64,000 nt of DNA, taken from assembly GCF_022965805.1 (NCBI RefSeq), contig NW_027330830.1, forward strand, positions 62,001 through 126,000. Direction: 5' to 3'. This document shows positions 46,910 through 56,779 of the stretch, in pieces. The translations under genes were made by a program, and so were the position numbers. The notes beneath the pieces are model-generated. The model had not been told where the DNA came from and ran no database searches. It saw only the letters and a list, made by a program, of their open reading frames with translations. Numbering within the stretch: the first letter of the stretch is position 1; each line of letters starts with the position of its first letter. This DNA is from Primulina eburnea (lineage: Eukaryota > Streptophyta > Magnoliopsida > Lamiales > Gesneriaceae).

Positions 46910-49900
46910 ATGGAGAAGGAAGTAGGAGAGAGTTCGAACCAGGGGTTGTCTAAGGTTCAAATGGAGGCGTTATTTGGGCATTTTAGTAGAATGTTGAGGG
47001 TTGAGTTGGATCCTTTATATGAGAGATTGGATAGGCTTGAAGTTAGTACGAGTGAAAATAAATCTAAGCCTAAAGGTTTGGGTAGAGTGGATGAAGAAGA
47101 GGATGATTATGAGTTGGAAGGAGAAGAGGAGAGTCAAAACGAGAATTGGGGTAGAAGCGGAAGAGGTAGAGGATTTGGTAGGGGAAGAAGAGAAGCCTTA
47201 CGTGGGAGGTACGATGATGAGAATAAGGAAGATAATAACATAGGTAGCATTAAGATGAAAATTCCATCGTTCAATGGTAAGTCGGATCCAGAGGCTTATT
47301 TAGAATGGGAAAAGCGAGTTGAATTTGTGTTTGATTGTCACCATTATTCCGAACAAAAGAAGGTTAGGTTGGCCGTGGTTGAATTTGTTGATTATGCACT
47401 TATTTGGTGGGATCAATTAGTGACCACTAAGAGGAGATGCAATGAGAGGCCTATAGAAACTTGGGCGGAGATGAAAAGCATAATGAGGAAAAGGTTTGTA
47501 CCAAATCACTACTATAGAGAAGTGTTTAAGAAGTTACAAACTTTGAGACAAGGTGTGAAGAGTGTTGAGGACTACTATAAAGAGTTGGAAGTAGTCATGA
47601 TTAGAGCAAACATTGAGGAGGATAGTGAGGCTACTATGGCTCGTTTTCTGTGTGGTTTGAACAGGGAAATTCAAGACCAAGTGGAGCTTAGACATTACTT
47701 GGATCTAGATGAAATGGTGCAGATGGCGATTAAAGTGGAGCAACAACTCAAGAGGAGAGGAGTTGGTCGTACCACACAAACTGGGAATACATCAACACCT
47801 TGGCGTTCCAACGTTGTTAAACGTGAAGAAAGCAAAGCAGTGGTCAAGCCCAAAGTTGACATTAAACAGGAGGCGCCTAAGCAAGGAGTGCAAGGTAAAC
47901 CTGAAACTCCTATTAATCGTTCTAGAGATATTAAATGTTTTAGGTGTCAAGGAGTTGGACATATTGCTAGTCAATGTCCCAATAAAAGGGTGATGGTGTT
48001 GAATAATTATGGGGAGTATGAATCTCATAGTGAGGGAGATGATGGAGAGGATGAAGATGAGATGCCTGAATTAGAGGATCCTGATGAGGGATATGAGGCA
48101 GTTGTGGGAGAAGCGTTAGTGACTAGGCGTATAATGAGTACCCAAGTCAAGGAAGAAGAAACTAACCAAAGGGAAAACTTATTCCATACTAGGTGTTTTG
48201 TCAATGGCAAGGTTTGCAATCTTATTATAGATGGAGGAAGTTGTACCAATGTTGCTAGTCTTGAGATGGTTGAAAAATTGAGCTTGCCTACTTTGAAACA
48301 TCCCCAACCATATAGGCTACAATGGTTGAATGACTGTGCCGAAGTGAAGGTGAACAAACAAGTTTTGGTTGCGTTTTCGATTGGGAAGTATATTGATGAG
48401 GTGTTGTGTGATGTGGTGCCAATGCATGCTTGTCATATTTTGTTAGGGAGACCATGGCAATATGATAGGCAAGTGACACATGATGGGTTTAGAAATAAAT
48501 ATTCTTTTGTACTCAAGAAAGAACCCATTGTTTTACTTCCTTTGTCCCCAAAGCAAGTGTTGGAGGACCAATTGAAAAAGAAGAAAAGAGATGAGGCCGA
48601 AAGAAAGAGTGAATTAAAAAGTGAGATGGCCTTTGAAAAGAAAAATGAAATGGCTAAAAACAAAAGTGATAAAAAAATTGAGATAGCCATACAAAAGAAA
48701 AATGAGGAAAAAGAAAATGAGAGGAAAGAGGCCAAAAAGAAAACATATATGGCCCAAAAGAGTGAGTTGAAGCAATTGATGCACACACATGAACCACTTG
48801 TGTTGATTGTTTATAAGGAGATCCTCCTTAACACAAGTGATATAGCCGGGTCCCTTCCGAGCATTGTAATTTCACTTTTGCAGGAATTTGAAGATGTATT
48901 TCCGGAGGAGCTACCTCAAGGATTACCACCATTGAGGGGGATTGAGCACCAAATTGATTTGGTACCCGGAAGTGTATTGCCAAATCGTCCAGCTTACAGA
49001 AGCAATCCGGAGGAGACTAAGGAGCTACAACTACAGGTAAGTGAGTTGTTAGATAGGGGTTTTGTGCGTGAGTCCATGTCTCCTTGTGCTGTACCTGTTT
49101 TACTAGTTCCTAAGAAAGATGGTTCATGGCGTATGTGCGTGGATTGTAGGGCAATTAATAACATAACCATCAAGTATAGGCATCCCATACCTAGACTAGA
49201 TGATATGTTAGATGAGTTTCATGGTGCATGTATTTTTAGTAAGATTGATTTGAAAAGTGGTTATCATCAAATTAGAATGAGGGAAGGTGATGAGTGGAAA
49301 ACGGCATTTAAAACCAAGTATGGGTTATATGAGTGGATGGTCATGCCTTTTGGCTTAACTAATGCTCCTAGTACCTTTATGAGGTTGATGAATCATGTTT
49401 TGCGTGCTTACATAGGAAAATTTGTTGTGGTTTATTTTGATGATATTCTTGTGTATAGCAAAGATTTAGAAGAGCATGTTGAGCATTTGAGACTTGTACT
49501 GATGACACTTAGGGATGAACATTTATATGCTAATCTTAAGAAATGTGATTTTTGTACAAGCAAGCTTGTTTTTCTAGGTTTTGTGGTAAGTTCACAGGGG
49601 ATACAAGTGGATGACGACAAGGTAAGTGCTATTCGAGATTGGCCAACACCTGCTAATGTTAGTCAAGTTCGAAGCTTTCATGGTCTTGCAAGCTTCTATA
49701 GGAGGTTTGTAAAAGATTTTAGCACATTGGCGGCACCGATGACCGCGGTGATTAAGAAGCACGTTCCATTCCATTGGGGCGAGGAGCAAGAGAAGTCTTT
49801 TAATATTATTAAACAAAAATTAATAAATGCGCCTTTACTTGTTTTGCCTGATTTTTCTAATACTTTTGAAATTGAATGTGATGCTTCAGGTGTAGGAATT

Positions 49901-51823
49901 GGTGGTGTTTTGATGCAAGGAGGACGGCCGGTGGCATACTTTAGTGAGAAGCTCAATGGAGCAGCACTGAACTATCCAACGTATGACAAGGAGTTGTACG
50001 CGCTTGTGAGGACCTTGGAGGTGTGGCAACACTACTTGAGACCTAAAGAGTTTGTGATTCACACGGATCATGAGTCTCTTAAGCACCTTAAGGGACAACA
50101 GAAGTTGAATAAGCGGCATGCTAAATGGGTGGCATTCATAGGTACATTTCCCTACATAATCAAATACAAACAAGGTAAGGATAATGTAGTGGCTGACGCA
50201 CTATCACGGAGGTACGTATTAATCTCTACCTTGGATTCGAAAATCTTGGGATTTGAACATATGAAAGAGTTGTATTTGTTGGATGAGGATTTTAAGGAGA
50301 TATTTGAAACATGTATGCATGGTCCACATGATAAATTTTATTTGCATAATGGGTTTTTATTTAGAGAAGATAGATTGTGCATTCCTAAGTCATCAATTCG
50401 TGAATTACTTGTGAGGGAGGCACATGGTGGAGGTTTAATGGGGCATTTTGGTGTGGCTAAAACTTTGAGTTGTTTGCATGAGCATTTTTATTGGCCACAT
50501 ATGAAACGTGATGTTGAACGTGTTTGTGAAAAATGCATTACTTGTAGACAAGCTAAGTCTAGAACACAACCACATGGCTTGTATACACCACTTCCCGTCC
50601 CTAGTGAACCTTGGGTTGATATTTCTATGGACTTTGTTTTGGGGTTGCCTAGGACAAAGAAGGGGAGGGATTCAATATTTGTTGTTGTTGACAGATTCTC
50701 TAAAATGGCACATTTTATTGCTTGTCACAAAACTGATGATGCATCAAACATTGCAGATTTGTTCTTTAAGGAAGTCGTTAGGTTGCATGGTATGCCTAGG
50801 ACAATTGTGTCTGATCGTGATGTTAAATTCTTAAGTTACTTTTGGAAAACCTTGTGGGCTAAACTTGGCACGAAACTGATGTTTTCTACTACATGTCATC
50901 CTCAAACGGATGGACAAACTGAAGTTGTTAACCGAACTCTAGGAACACTTTTGCGTGCTATCATTAAGAAGAACTTAAAGAATTGGGAGGATTGTTTACC
51001 ATTTGTTGAGTTTGCTTATAATCGTTGCGTGCATTCTACTACAAATTATTCACCATTTGAAATTGTATATGGTTTTAATCCTTTGACTCCGTTGGATTTG
51101 ATGTCTTTACCTGTGAGTGACAGGTTGAACATGGATGGCCAGAAGAAAGCTGAATTCGTTAGAAGTTTGCATGAGAAGGTCAAGGATAACATCGAGAAGA
51201 AGAATTTACAATACACGAAGCAAGCCAACAAGGGAAGGAAAAAGATGGTTTTTGAAAAGGGAGATTGGGTGTGGTTGCACTTAAGGAAGGAAAGATTTCC
51301 AGAGAAGCGACGTTCAAAGCTTTTACCTAGGGGTGATGGACCATTTCAAGTAATTGAAAGGATCAACGACAATGCATATAAACTTGATCTGCCAGGTGAG
51401 TACAATGTCAGTTCTACTTTTAATGTTAGTGATCTTTCGTTGTTTGATGTAGGAGATGATCAAGATTTGAGGACAAATCCTTTTCAAGAAGGGGAGAATG
51501 ATGCAAACGTGGTTGATCAAGCACCAAAGAAAGCATGGGAGTCGTTGGAGTTTCCCGAAGGACCTATAACGAGGGGACGAAGCAAGAAGTTTAAAGATGC
51601 ACTTCAAGGACTCATGATGAGCTATCAAGGAAGTCCTACAAGTTGGATGTCTAAATTAGAGGAGGTTGGGAATCATGGGAATGATATTGGAGGTCTTTGG
51701 AATTTAATTCAAGGTCAATTGCCGCAGCAGGACTGCACCCGCGCTATGTTATACATTGCACCCGCGTTCCATAATGATCAAAGTGAAGAAAATCCCCGAA
51801 GCAATACCGCACCCGCGGTCTAA
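46910..51823 (+). CDS. gag-pol: CRM-like gag-pol polyprotein, intact, 1637 aa
   Basis: Gag: Arg/Gly-rich linker near residues 80-100, gag core ([20 protein letters not shown]) from about 120, [18 protein letters not shown] near 343-356. Protease: [13 protein letters not shown] near 438 (DGGS in place of DTG/DSG, common in plant relatives). Coiled Lys/Glu-rich stretch near 550-610. [14 protein letters not shown] near 740, [12 protein letters not shown] near 842. RNase [15 protein letters not shown] near 985 to VVADALSRR near 1095. Integrase: zinc region 1169-1215, Asp in SMDFVLGLP near 1240, SDRDVKF near 1301, Glu in [10 protein letters not shown] near 1337, fitting DD35E. C-terminal [20 protein letters not shown], then the polypurine tract in frame and about 108 residues encoded by the LTR, with [19 protein letters not shown], placed like the CR motif of CRM elements. 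No stop or frameshift. ATG chosen as the first after the leader acceptor. Confidence 0.95.
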   Translation: MEKEVGESSNQGLSKVQMEALFGHFSRMLRVELDPLYERLDRLEVSTSENKSKPKGLGRVDEEEDDYELEGEEESQNENWGRSGRGRGFGRGRREALRGRYDDENKEDNNIGSIKMKIPSFNGKSDPEAYLEWEKRVEFVFDCHHYSEQKKVRLAVVEFVDYALIWWDQLVTTKRRCNERPIETWAEMKSIMRKRFVPNHYYREVFKKLQTLRQGVKSVEDYYKELEVVMIRANIEEDSEATMARFLCGLNREIQDQVELRHYLDLDEMVQMAIKVEQQLKRRGVGRTTQTGNTSTPWRSNVVKREESKAVVKPKVDIKQEAPKQGVQGKPETPINRSRDIKCFRCQGVGHIASQCPNKRVMVLNNYGEYESHSEGDDGEDEDEMPELEDPDEGYEAVVGEALVTRRIMSTQVKEEETNQRENLFHTRCFVNGKVCNLIIDGGSCTNVASLEMVEKLSLPTLKHPQPYRLQWLNDCAEVKVNKQVLVAFSIGKYIDEVLCDVVPMHACHILLGRPWQYDRQVTHDGFRNKYSFVLKKEPIVLLPLSPKQVLEDQLKKKKRDEAERKSELKSEMAFEKKNEMAKNKSDKKIEIAIQKKNEEKENERKEAKKKTYMAQKSELKQLMHTHEPLVLIVYKEILLNTSDIAGSLPSIVISLLQEFEDVFPEELPQGLPPLRGIEHQIDLVPGSVLPNRPAYRSNPEETKELQLQVSELLDRGFVRESMSPCAVPVLLVPKKDGSWRMCVDCRAINNITIKYRHPIPRLDDMLDEFHGACIFSKIDLKSGYHQIRMREGDEWKTAFKTKYGLYEWMVMPFGLTNAPSTFMRLMNHVLRAYIGKFVVVYFDDILVYSKDLEEHVEHLRLVLMTLRDEHLYANLKKCDFCTSKLVFLGFVVSSQGIQVDDDKVSAIRDWPTPANVSQVRSFHGLASFYRRFVKDFSTLAAPMTAVIKKHVPFHWGEEQEKSFNIIKQKLINAPLLVLPDFSNTFEIECDASGVGIGGVLMQGGRPVAYFSEKLNGAALNYPTYDKELYALVRTLEVWQHYLRPKEFVIHTDHESLKHLKGQQKLNKRHAKWVAFIGTFPYIIKYKQGKDNVVADALSRRYVLISTLDSKILGFEHMKELYLLDEDFKEIFETCMHGPHDKFYLHNGFLFREDRLCIPKSSIRELLVREAHGGGLMGHFGVAKTLSCLHEHFYWPHMKRDVERVCEKCITCRQAKSRTQPHGLYTPLPVPSEPWVDISMDFVLGLPRTKKGRDSIFVVVDRFSKMAHFIACHKTDDASNIADLFFKEVVRLHGMPRTIVSDRDVKFLSYFWKTLWAKLGTKLMFSTTCHPQTDGQTEVVNRTLGTLLRAIIKKNLKNWEDCLPFVEFAYNRCVHSTTNYSPFEIVYGFNPLTPLDLMSLPVSDRLNMDGQKKAEFVRSLHEKVKDNIEKKNLQYTKQANKGRKKMVFEKGDWVWLHLRKERFPEKRRSKLLPRGDGPFQVIERINDNAYKLDLPGEYNVSSTFNVSDLSLFDVGDDQDLRTNPFQEGENDANVVDQAPKKAWESLEFPEGPITRGRSKKFKDALQGLMMSYQGSPTSWMSKLEEVGNHGNDIGGLWNLIQGQLPQQDCTRAMLYIAPAFHNDQSEENPRSNTAPAV
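50613..50976 (+). other. Integrase segment homologous to the satellite monomer
   Basis: Exactly 364 bp of the integrase core (residues ~1235-1355) colinear with every satellite monomer. CTT occurs just before it (50610-50612) and at its end (50974-50976), giving a 3-bp microhomology at the monomer junction 'aacttggattgac'. This copy differs from the monomers at many sites, so it represents the lineage, not the direct donor. Confidence 0.88.
51485..51498 (+). other. Polypurine tract of the CRM-like element
   Basis: 'caagaaggggagaa' directly before the 3' LTR; translated in frame as part of the polyprotein. Confidence 0.82.
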
Positions 51824-51905
51824 CATGAACCGCACCCGCGGTGCAAGAGTGCACCCGCGCTCCTACAAGGACCGCACCCGCGGTCTTGTAAAAAAAAAAA
51901 AAAAA

Positions 51906-51941
<36 letters not shown>

Positions 51942-52442
51942 CGAAGCCTGACCGCACCCGCGGTCTTTCAACAGCGCACCCGCGGTCCTTTAGTGCACTT
52001 CCGTGTCAAAGTTTCTAATTATCTCATTTAAGCTTTTCACACTACTTTTCTTGTATTTTATTGCTTATATAATTGATGTATTAGACTTGAACGAAATTAA
52101 TCATTGAAGATATATAAAATTGCATTGAGTTCTCTCAATCTTGCAAGGCTTTTGTGCTTTGTGTTTATCAAAATCAAACTTATCAAAGATTTCATCTTTG
52201 TGGCGTTTGTCGATTGTTCTTCGCACGGATTGTCAAAACAAGTTCTTTGAAGGTTCGTTCGAGATTCAATTGTTATCATCGTTGATATTTGTTGCTAAGA
52301 TTTAATATCTTAGAGGTGAATATCACAAATCTTTACTTGTTTCAAAAGATCGGGACAACAAATCGATCCTTGTTTTATATTGAGTTGAGGGTGCGATTTC
52401 TATATTCGTGCTTGCCTTTCATTCGTACGAGGATTCGTATCA
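51499..52442 (+). mobile_element. CRM-like element: 3' LTR
   Basis: 944 bp; encodes the polyprotein C-terminus up to 51823. The GC-motif cluster at about 51733-51990 surrounds (A)20(T)32 (51890-51941). Stop codon TAA lies directly after an ACCGCACCCGCGGT motif. Confidence 0.94.
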
Positions 52443-52447
52443 ATAAC

Positions 52448-53188
52448 TGTGGTTTGATCGTTGATATAATTCATGATTATATGTGTTGGTTGCATATGAA
52501 GAAGTATGATAAGTTGTGTAGTCAAGGTTTCATTGGAAATGGGGAAAGGACACTTAAGTTTAATTCTTATGTGTGGCATGAAGTAATTCTTATTCCTAGT
52601 GAACTATGTTTGTGCACTTTTATAGAAATTTTTGTGTTGTTAACTAGGTCTAAAAAGGGGAGGAATCTGATATTTGTGATTCTTAATGATATTTTATCAT
52701 TTGTGGTGATTTGTTATTTGACGTGTGTAAAGGTTAAAGAACATATAGGGAAGGCGACCGTAAAGTTGTGGTTTCGAGTGCTAATGGAGCAAATAAATGA
52801 TAGCGTCTACATTCTTGAGCTTAAAGGTAAGCATGTTGATAATATACTTTTTGTTATTACTAACTTGCTTTGTTTCTGTGTAGGTAGACAAGATTTGAGG
52901 ACAAATCTTTTTGAAGTAGGGGAGTATGATATGAATCTGGCTAGGCACTGTGTGCAAATGTTTGGGGAAAAATTTAAGTGGCGTTGTTGGTTTGGACTTT
53001 CAAGCTTGATTGTGATAAAAGATGATGAATCAAGCATATTCAAAGCAAGTAGTGGAGTTCAACAAAGAATTGCCGAAGCTCCAGCGCACCCGCGCTCAAA
53101 ACAGGGCCGCACCCGCGCTCAAATTGCCGAAGCACTAGCGCACCCGCGCTCATGCAAGGGCCGCACCCGCGGTCATGTTTTTTCCTAA
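52448..53188 (+). CDS. Outer CRM-derived open reading frame, 3' segment (246 codons)
   Basis: In phase with 43185-45425 once the inner element and one target copy are discounted. WLHMKKYDKLCSQGF aligns with the integrase zinc region [15 protein letters not shown] but lacks the cysteines. RSKKGRNLIFVILNDI aligns with [16 protein letters not shown]; the catalytic Asp and Glu are not recognisable. QINDSVYILELKGKHV aligns with [16 protein letters not shown], and RQDLRTNLFEVGEYD with [15 protein letters not shown]. The frame crosses the polypurine tract into the LTR and ends at 53188, as in CRM. An eroded integrase with the frame kept open. Confidence 0.68.
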   Translation, partial: CGLIVDIIHDYMCWLHMKKYDKLCSQGFIGNGERTLKFNSYVWHEVILIPSELCLCTFIEIFVLLTRSKKGRNLIFVILNDILSFVVICYLTCVKVKEHIGKATVKLWFRVLMEQINDSVYILELKGKHVDNILFVITNLLCFCVGRQDLRTNLFEVGEYDMNLARHCVQMFGEKFKWRCWFGLSSLIVIKDDESSIFKASSGVQQRIAEAPAHPRSKQGRTRAQIAEALAHPRSCKGRTRGHVFS

Positions 53189-53741
53189 AAAAAAAAAAAA
53201 AAAAAAAAAAATTTTTTTTTTTTTTTTTTTTTCCGAAGCCAAACCGCACCCGCGGTCCTTACGTCACTGCACCCGCGGTGTTCTGGCGGACTTGCGTGTC
53301 AAAGTTGCTAATTAGCTCATTTAAGCTTTTCACACTACTTTCTTGTTTTGTTTTATCTATTTAATCATTGTAAACATTATGAACGAAATGATTATTGAAT
53401 ATGGAATGAAAAACACTTGAGAATTCTCTCAAAACTTGCAAAGTTTATACTTTGTGTTTATCAAAATCAAACTTATCAAAGATTGCATCTTTGTGGCGTT
53501 TGTCGATTGTTCTTGCACGGATTGTCATAGGCATCGTTCTTTGAAGGTTCGTTCTAGATTCAATTGTTATCTTCGTTGATATTTGTTGCTAAGTGTTTAA
53601 ATCACTTAGAGGTGAATATCACACCAATCGTTACTTGTTTCAAAAGATCGGGATAATATAATCGATCCTTGTTTGTTATTGAATTGAGGGTGCGATTTCT
53701 ATATTCGTGCTTGCCTTTCATTCGTACGAGGATTCGTATCA
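52927..53741 (+). mobile_element. Outer CRM-derived element: 3' LTR
   Basis: 815 bp, nearly identical to 41678-42490; the visible differences are one motif base (accgcAccc here, accgcTccc in the 5' copy) and the A/T tract ((A)25(T)21 at 53187-53232). Preceded by 'gtaggggagta', the polypurine tract. Confidence 0.93.
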
Positions 53742-53746
53742 CATCA

Positions 53747-55492
53747 TCTTTACAAACTACTAGATATAGATTGAACAATCTATCAATCACAATCATCTCA
53801 CATCTCTATCTGAAGAAAGTAGCAGAAATTTTATCACAAAAGTAATAGAAATGTACTCCCACTTCTATTCAGGAATATACTAAGTCGGTAATCATCTTCT
53901 GATTCCTAGCTTTCTGGCTTATTTTGTTAGCGATCCAGACATATCAGTACCATTTTTACCAACCTTTCGGTACAAATTCTGTTATAACTGATCAAATCTG
54001 TCTATACTAACACTATTTGTTCGAGTATCATACATTCTGAACCATCTGAATGAAAACTGCATCCCCTGCGGTGCATTTCTGACACTACTTGTGACTTCAG
54101 ATTCGAACTATCCGGTATAAACAATCAGTTAATAATATAAAATAATGGAGAAATACCTACCTGGCATTCGGCTCTGACTACCCATATCAAAAGCTATAAA
54201 TAATTCTGAAACATTCTGACATCACACAATAGAAGTAGTCTGTCTGTACAAACACAAAGTCACATATCTGTTACTGTAAACGATACTCTGCTCTGATTTC
54301 AACTGTTTACAATAAACTGTATTACACTGATTCACAATAACGGTAATATCACATCGAATTCTGAATAGAAAGAACTTATACAGATCTAGTGAGTTTAAGA
54401 AACTCATAACATAATAAATTCTGGCTGGCTGACCAAATCTTCATACTGCCCAGATCAACTGCTATATCTCATCTGCAAATAGAATATACTCCCAACCAAT
54501 ATAAAATGTCTCAAATACTGATTTAGAACAATAACAATACTCAGCAGATATACAGCAATACGAGAATAAGAAAATCAGAAGAAGACAATCTGCTCAAACC
54601 AGCTAATAAAGTTCTGACATCTTTGACATTCTGCTAATTTTGATATTCCTGATACCGCATAGTCTGAATATAAACCTGTATCAATAACTGCATTCGGATC
54701 CCTACATGACCCATTGCTGTATACAATAATCACCATTCTCTGAATATTCAATAAAGTCTTCAAATATTCATTTCAACCAGTCAGATGCTGCTAACATATC
54801 AAATATCATAGATATAACAAGCATACAATCATCCGAATATCCCTGAATCTAAGAGTTAGCAATCTGTACCCTTCTATTAATCTTCAATATCATTCTGTAC
54901 TGAATTCTAGTCTATAACCATTATCTGGTATCGATTCAATTCTGAAATCTACTTTTCTGATATCCACAAATCTGAAATCTTATCTAGGCAAACACCAGTC
55001 AACTAATACATTACGGGCAAATCTGTCACTGTTAGACTCGATTTCAGTATATCTACCAAACACATAAGAATACCATCTGTTCCTTTCTGTGCTAATCGAG
55101 TCAACAGTACAATGATCTAAGGAATCCTGGATCTAGAATCCTCATTTCTCAACTAGATCTGATCTTAATCTTACCATTTCTGGAACACATTCTACGATAT
55201 TTCTGTACTTGTTTAGCATTACATATCAATAATGAAATCGAACTCATATATCACATGTACATCATAATCTAACCCAATCCCGGGTTCATCTCACTGTAGT
55301 ATATAACATGTCCCAGAGATCTCTGATATCAACATATTCCTCAACAACCAAGAAATCAATACTACAGTATAATCAGATCCAACATATAATGCATATCTCC
55401 ATGCAACTCAGTCACAGATACTCATAAAGAATGCATTAGTATATATCAATACATATGCAATATAATCGTAAAGAATAGTACCTGTTACTATG
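53747..55492 (-). pseudogene. Element 4 degenerate pol-derived region
   Basis: No long frame on either strand. On the minus strand, short stretches resemble the Tekay-like protease-RT spacer (for example a degraded MLxKYRxxV...CVPEMVRLR block near 55150-55230), interrupted by stops. The same degraded region is present in element 3 (37594-39040), so decay preceded the spread of the family. Confidence 0.6.
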
Positions 55493-56449
55493 TTACCCAG
55501 TGTGACCTGGATCTGTCCCTCGATCACCATATCCAGATGGTCCAGCCCCCTGAAATCTTCGAGGACCTCTCTGGGGACAAACTCTAGCAAAGTGTCCTCG
55601 CTGTCTGCAGATATGGCAACTACCAGATACTCCCTGGCATTGCTCTGTGAGGTGTCTCCCACCGCAAGTCCTGCAATACACTCCCGTATCGCTGGGACTA
55701 GGACTGCTGGGGCTAGAGGAACCACTTCCCAATTTTTTGAATGACTTCTTTCGAGCTTTCAGCAATTCTTGCTTTCCACTCGTATTGCCTCGATCAAATC
55801 GAAGAGGGGATTGATGGGTGTGGGGTGGCTTCACGCACAACCTCCCTAGCTGTCTAATCAGACTCGCCTCCGCCCTCTTTGCTTTACTCAAGACATCAGC
55901 AAAATGATAAGGTTGCTGCATGTTCATCAATGCAACTATCTCTGAATTCAATCCTCTGACGAACTGATTCACTACAGCGTCGTCATTTCCAGTCAAATGA
56001 GGAGCAAAATGCAGTAGCATAGAGAATTTCGCAACATAATCTTCAACATTCAGTTGACCTTGTCTCAAATTCTCAAATTCTGCTCTTTTGTCCTCCCGGT
56101 ATGAAACTGAGAAAAATCTTTGATAGAATTCAGCTTTAAAGACTTCCCACGTGATCACAGTACCACGTAGTGCTAATATTCCTTTGATTGTAATCCACCA
56201 ACTTCTGGCAGCCTCTTGTAATTGGTGAAATACCAATTTAACTCTCTGGTCATCTGTACAATCCAGTAGATTAAACAATATCTCTATGTCATCAACCCAG
56301 TCCTGACACTTTTCAGACGTCTCTGTACCACTCAGAATCGGCGGCTGAAATAACTGAAATTCTGCCAACTTTACTTCTATCTGAGTTTCTGATGCATCTA
56401 TCTGTTCAGACGAAGTACTACCTCTCTCTGGAATTCTCCGAGGCGGTAT
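55493..56449 (-). CDS. gag: Element 4 gag (291 codons from the first ATG; about 318 from the ATA)
   Basis: Open from 56449 in frame. The family start ATGCCNCC reads ATACCGCC here (56449-56447); the first ATG (56368, MAEFQLFQPPIL) is 27 codons later. Gag core: CQDWVDDIEILFNLLDCTDD, AARSWWITIKGIL, FEAEFYQRFF-like KAEFYQRFFSVSYREDK, FENLRQGQLNVEDYVAKF. Two knuckles follow a basic Ser-rich linker: CRTCGGRHLTEQC and CHICRQRGHFARVC. It ends GTDPGHTG with no protease. This is the only readable protein of the element. Whether ATA is used, or the downstream ATG, cannot be decided here. Confidence 0.8.
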   Translation of the reverse strand: MPPRRIPERGSTSSEQIDASETQIEVKLAEFQLFQPPILSGTETSEKCQDWVDDIEILFNLLDCTDDQRVKLVFHQLQEAARSWWITIKGILALRGTVITWEVFKAEFYQRFFSVSYREDKRAEFENLRQGQLNVEDYVAKFSMLLHFAPHLTGNDDAVVNQFVRGLNSEIVALMNMQQPYHFADVLSKAKRAEASLIRQLGRLCVKPPHTHQSPLRFDRGNTSGKQELLKARKKSFKKLGSGSSSPSSPSPSDTGVYCRTCGGRHLTEQCQGVSGSCHICRQRGHFARVCPQRGPRRFQGAGPSGYGDRGTDPGHTG

Positions 56450-56779
56450 ATCTGAATATCAAACAAATAAATATACAATCGGTATAATCTGTCTCAGCCC
56501 TCCTCTGATCATATACCTCTGATTCAGACTCGGTTCTGATCCAGGCTTAGTAAGTACATGCTGCAATCAACTCAGTTACAAACAACACGTAATAGGGAAG
56601 ACAGTAAATCATGCTAGCACACATCATGCAAATCAACATTGACGTAAATCTCATGCTAGCAATCACATGCAAGGAAGAAAATTCAATCTACCCCGCTCAT
56701 TCTCAGCTATCTCAGTCTGAAGAATCTATCAATTCTGACTATCTTAATCTAAAGGATCTATCGCTCTGATACCACCTGT
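56450..56779 (-). other. Element 4 leader and primer-binding site (56763-56774)
   Basis: The minus strand reads TGGTATCAGAGC 5 bp inside the LTR, then a ~310-bp leader ending 'gatattcag' before the gag frame. Almost identical to 39045-39424. Confidence 0.82.

Larger units (their letters stand above)
45426..52442 (+). mobile_element. Intact CRM-like Ty3/gypsy retrotransposon (plus strand), full extent
   Basis: 7017 bp, flanked by ATAAC (45421-45425 and 52443-52447). LTRs of 943 and 944 bp (TGATGCAAACG...TTCGTATCA) are almost identical except for A/T tract length. tRNA-Met primer site, putative leader intron, one uninterrupted gag-pol frame, polypurine tract inside the coding frame, and a frame that ends within the 3' LTR. 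The frame overlap with the LTR and the lack of a classical chromodomain match the CRM clade (centromeric retrotransposons of plants). It is the youngest insertion in this stack and may be autonomous. Confidence 0.94.
41678..53741 (+). mobile_element. Outer CRM-derived non-autonomous retrotransposon (plus strand), full extent
   Basis: Flanked by CATCA (41673-41677 and 53742-53746). LTRs 41678-42490 and 52927-53741 are nearly identical. tRNA-Met primer site at 42493-42504. The interior without the nested element is about 3.4 kb. Its N-terminal frame, leader and LTR ends resemble the nested CRM-like element, so it is a derivative of the same lineage, comparable to the non-autonomous CRM elements known in other plants (analogy, not verified). 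Confidence 0.9.
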
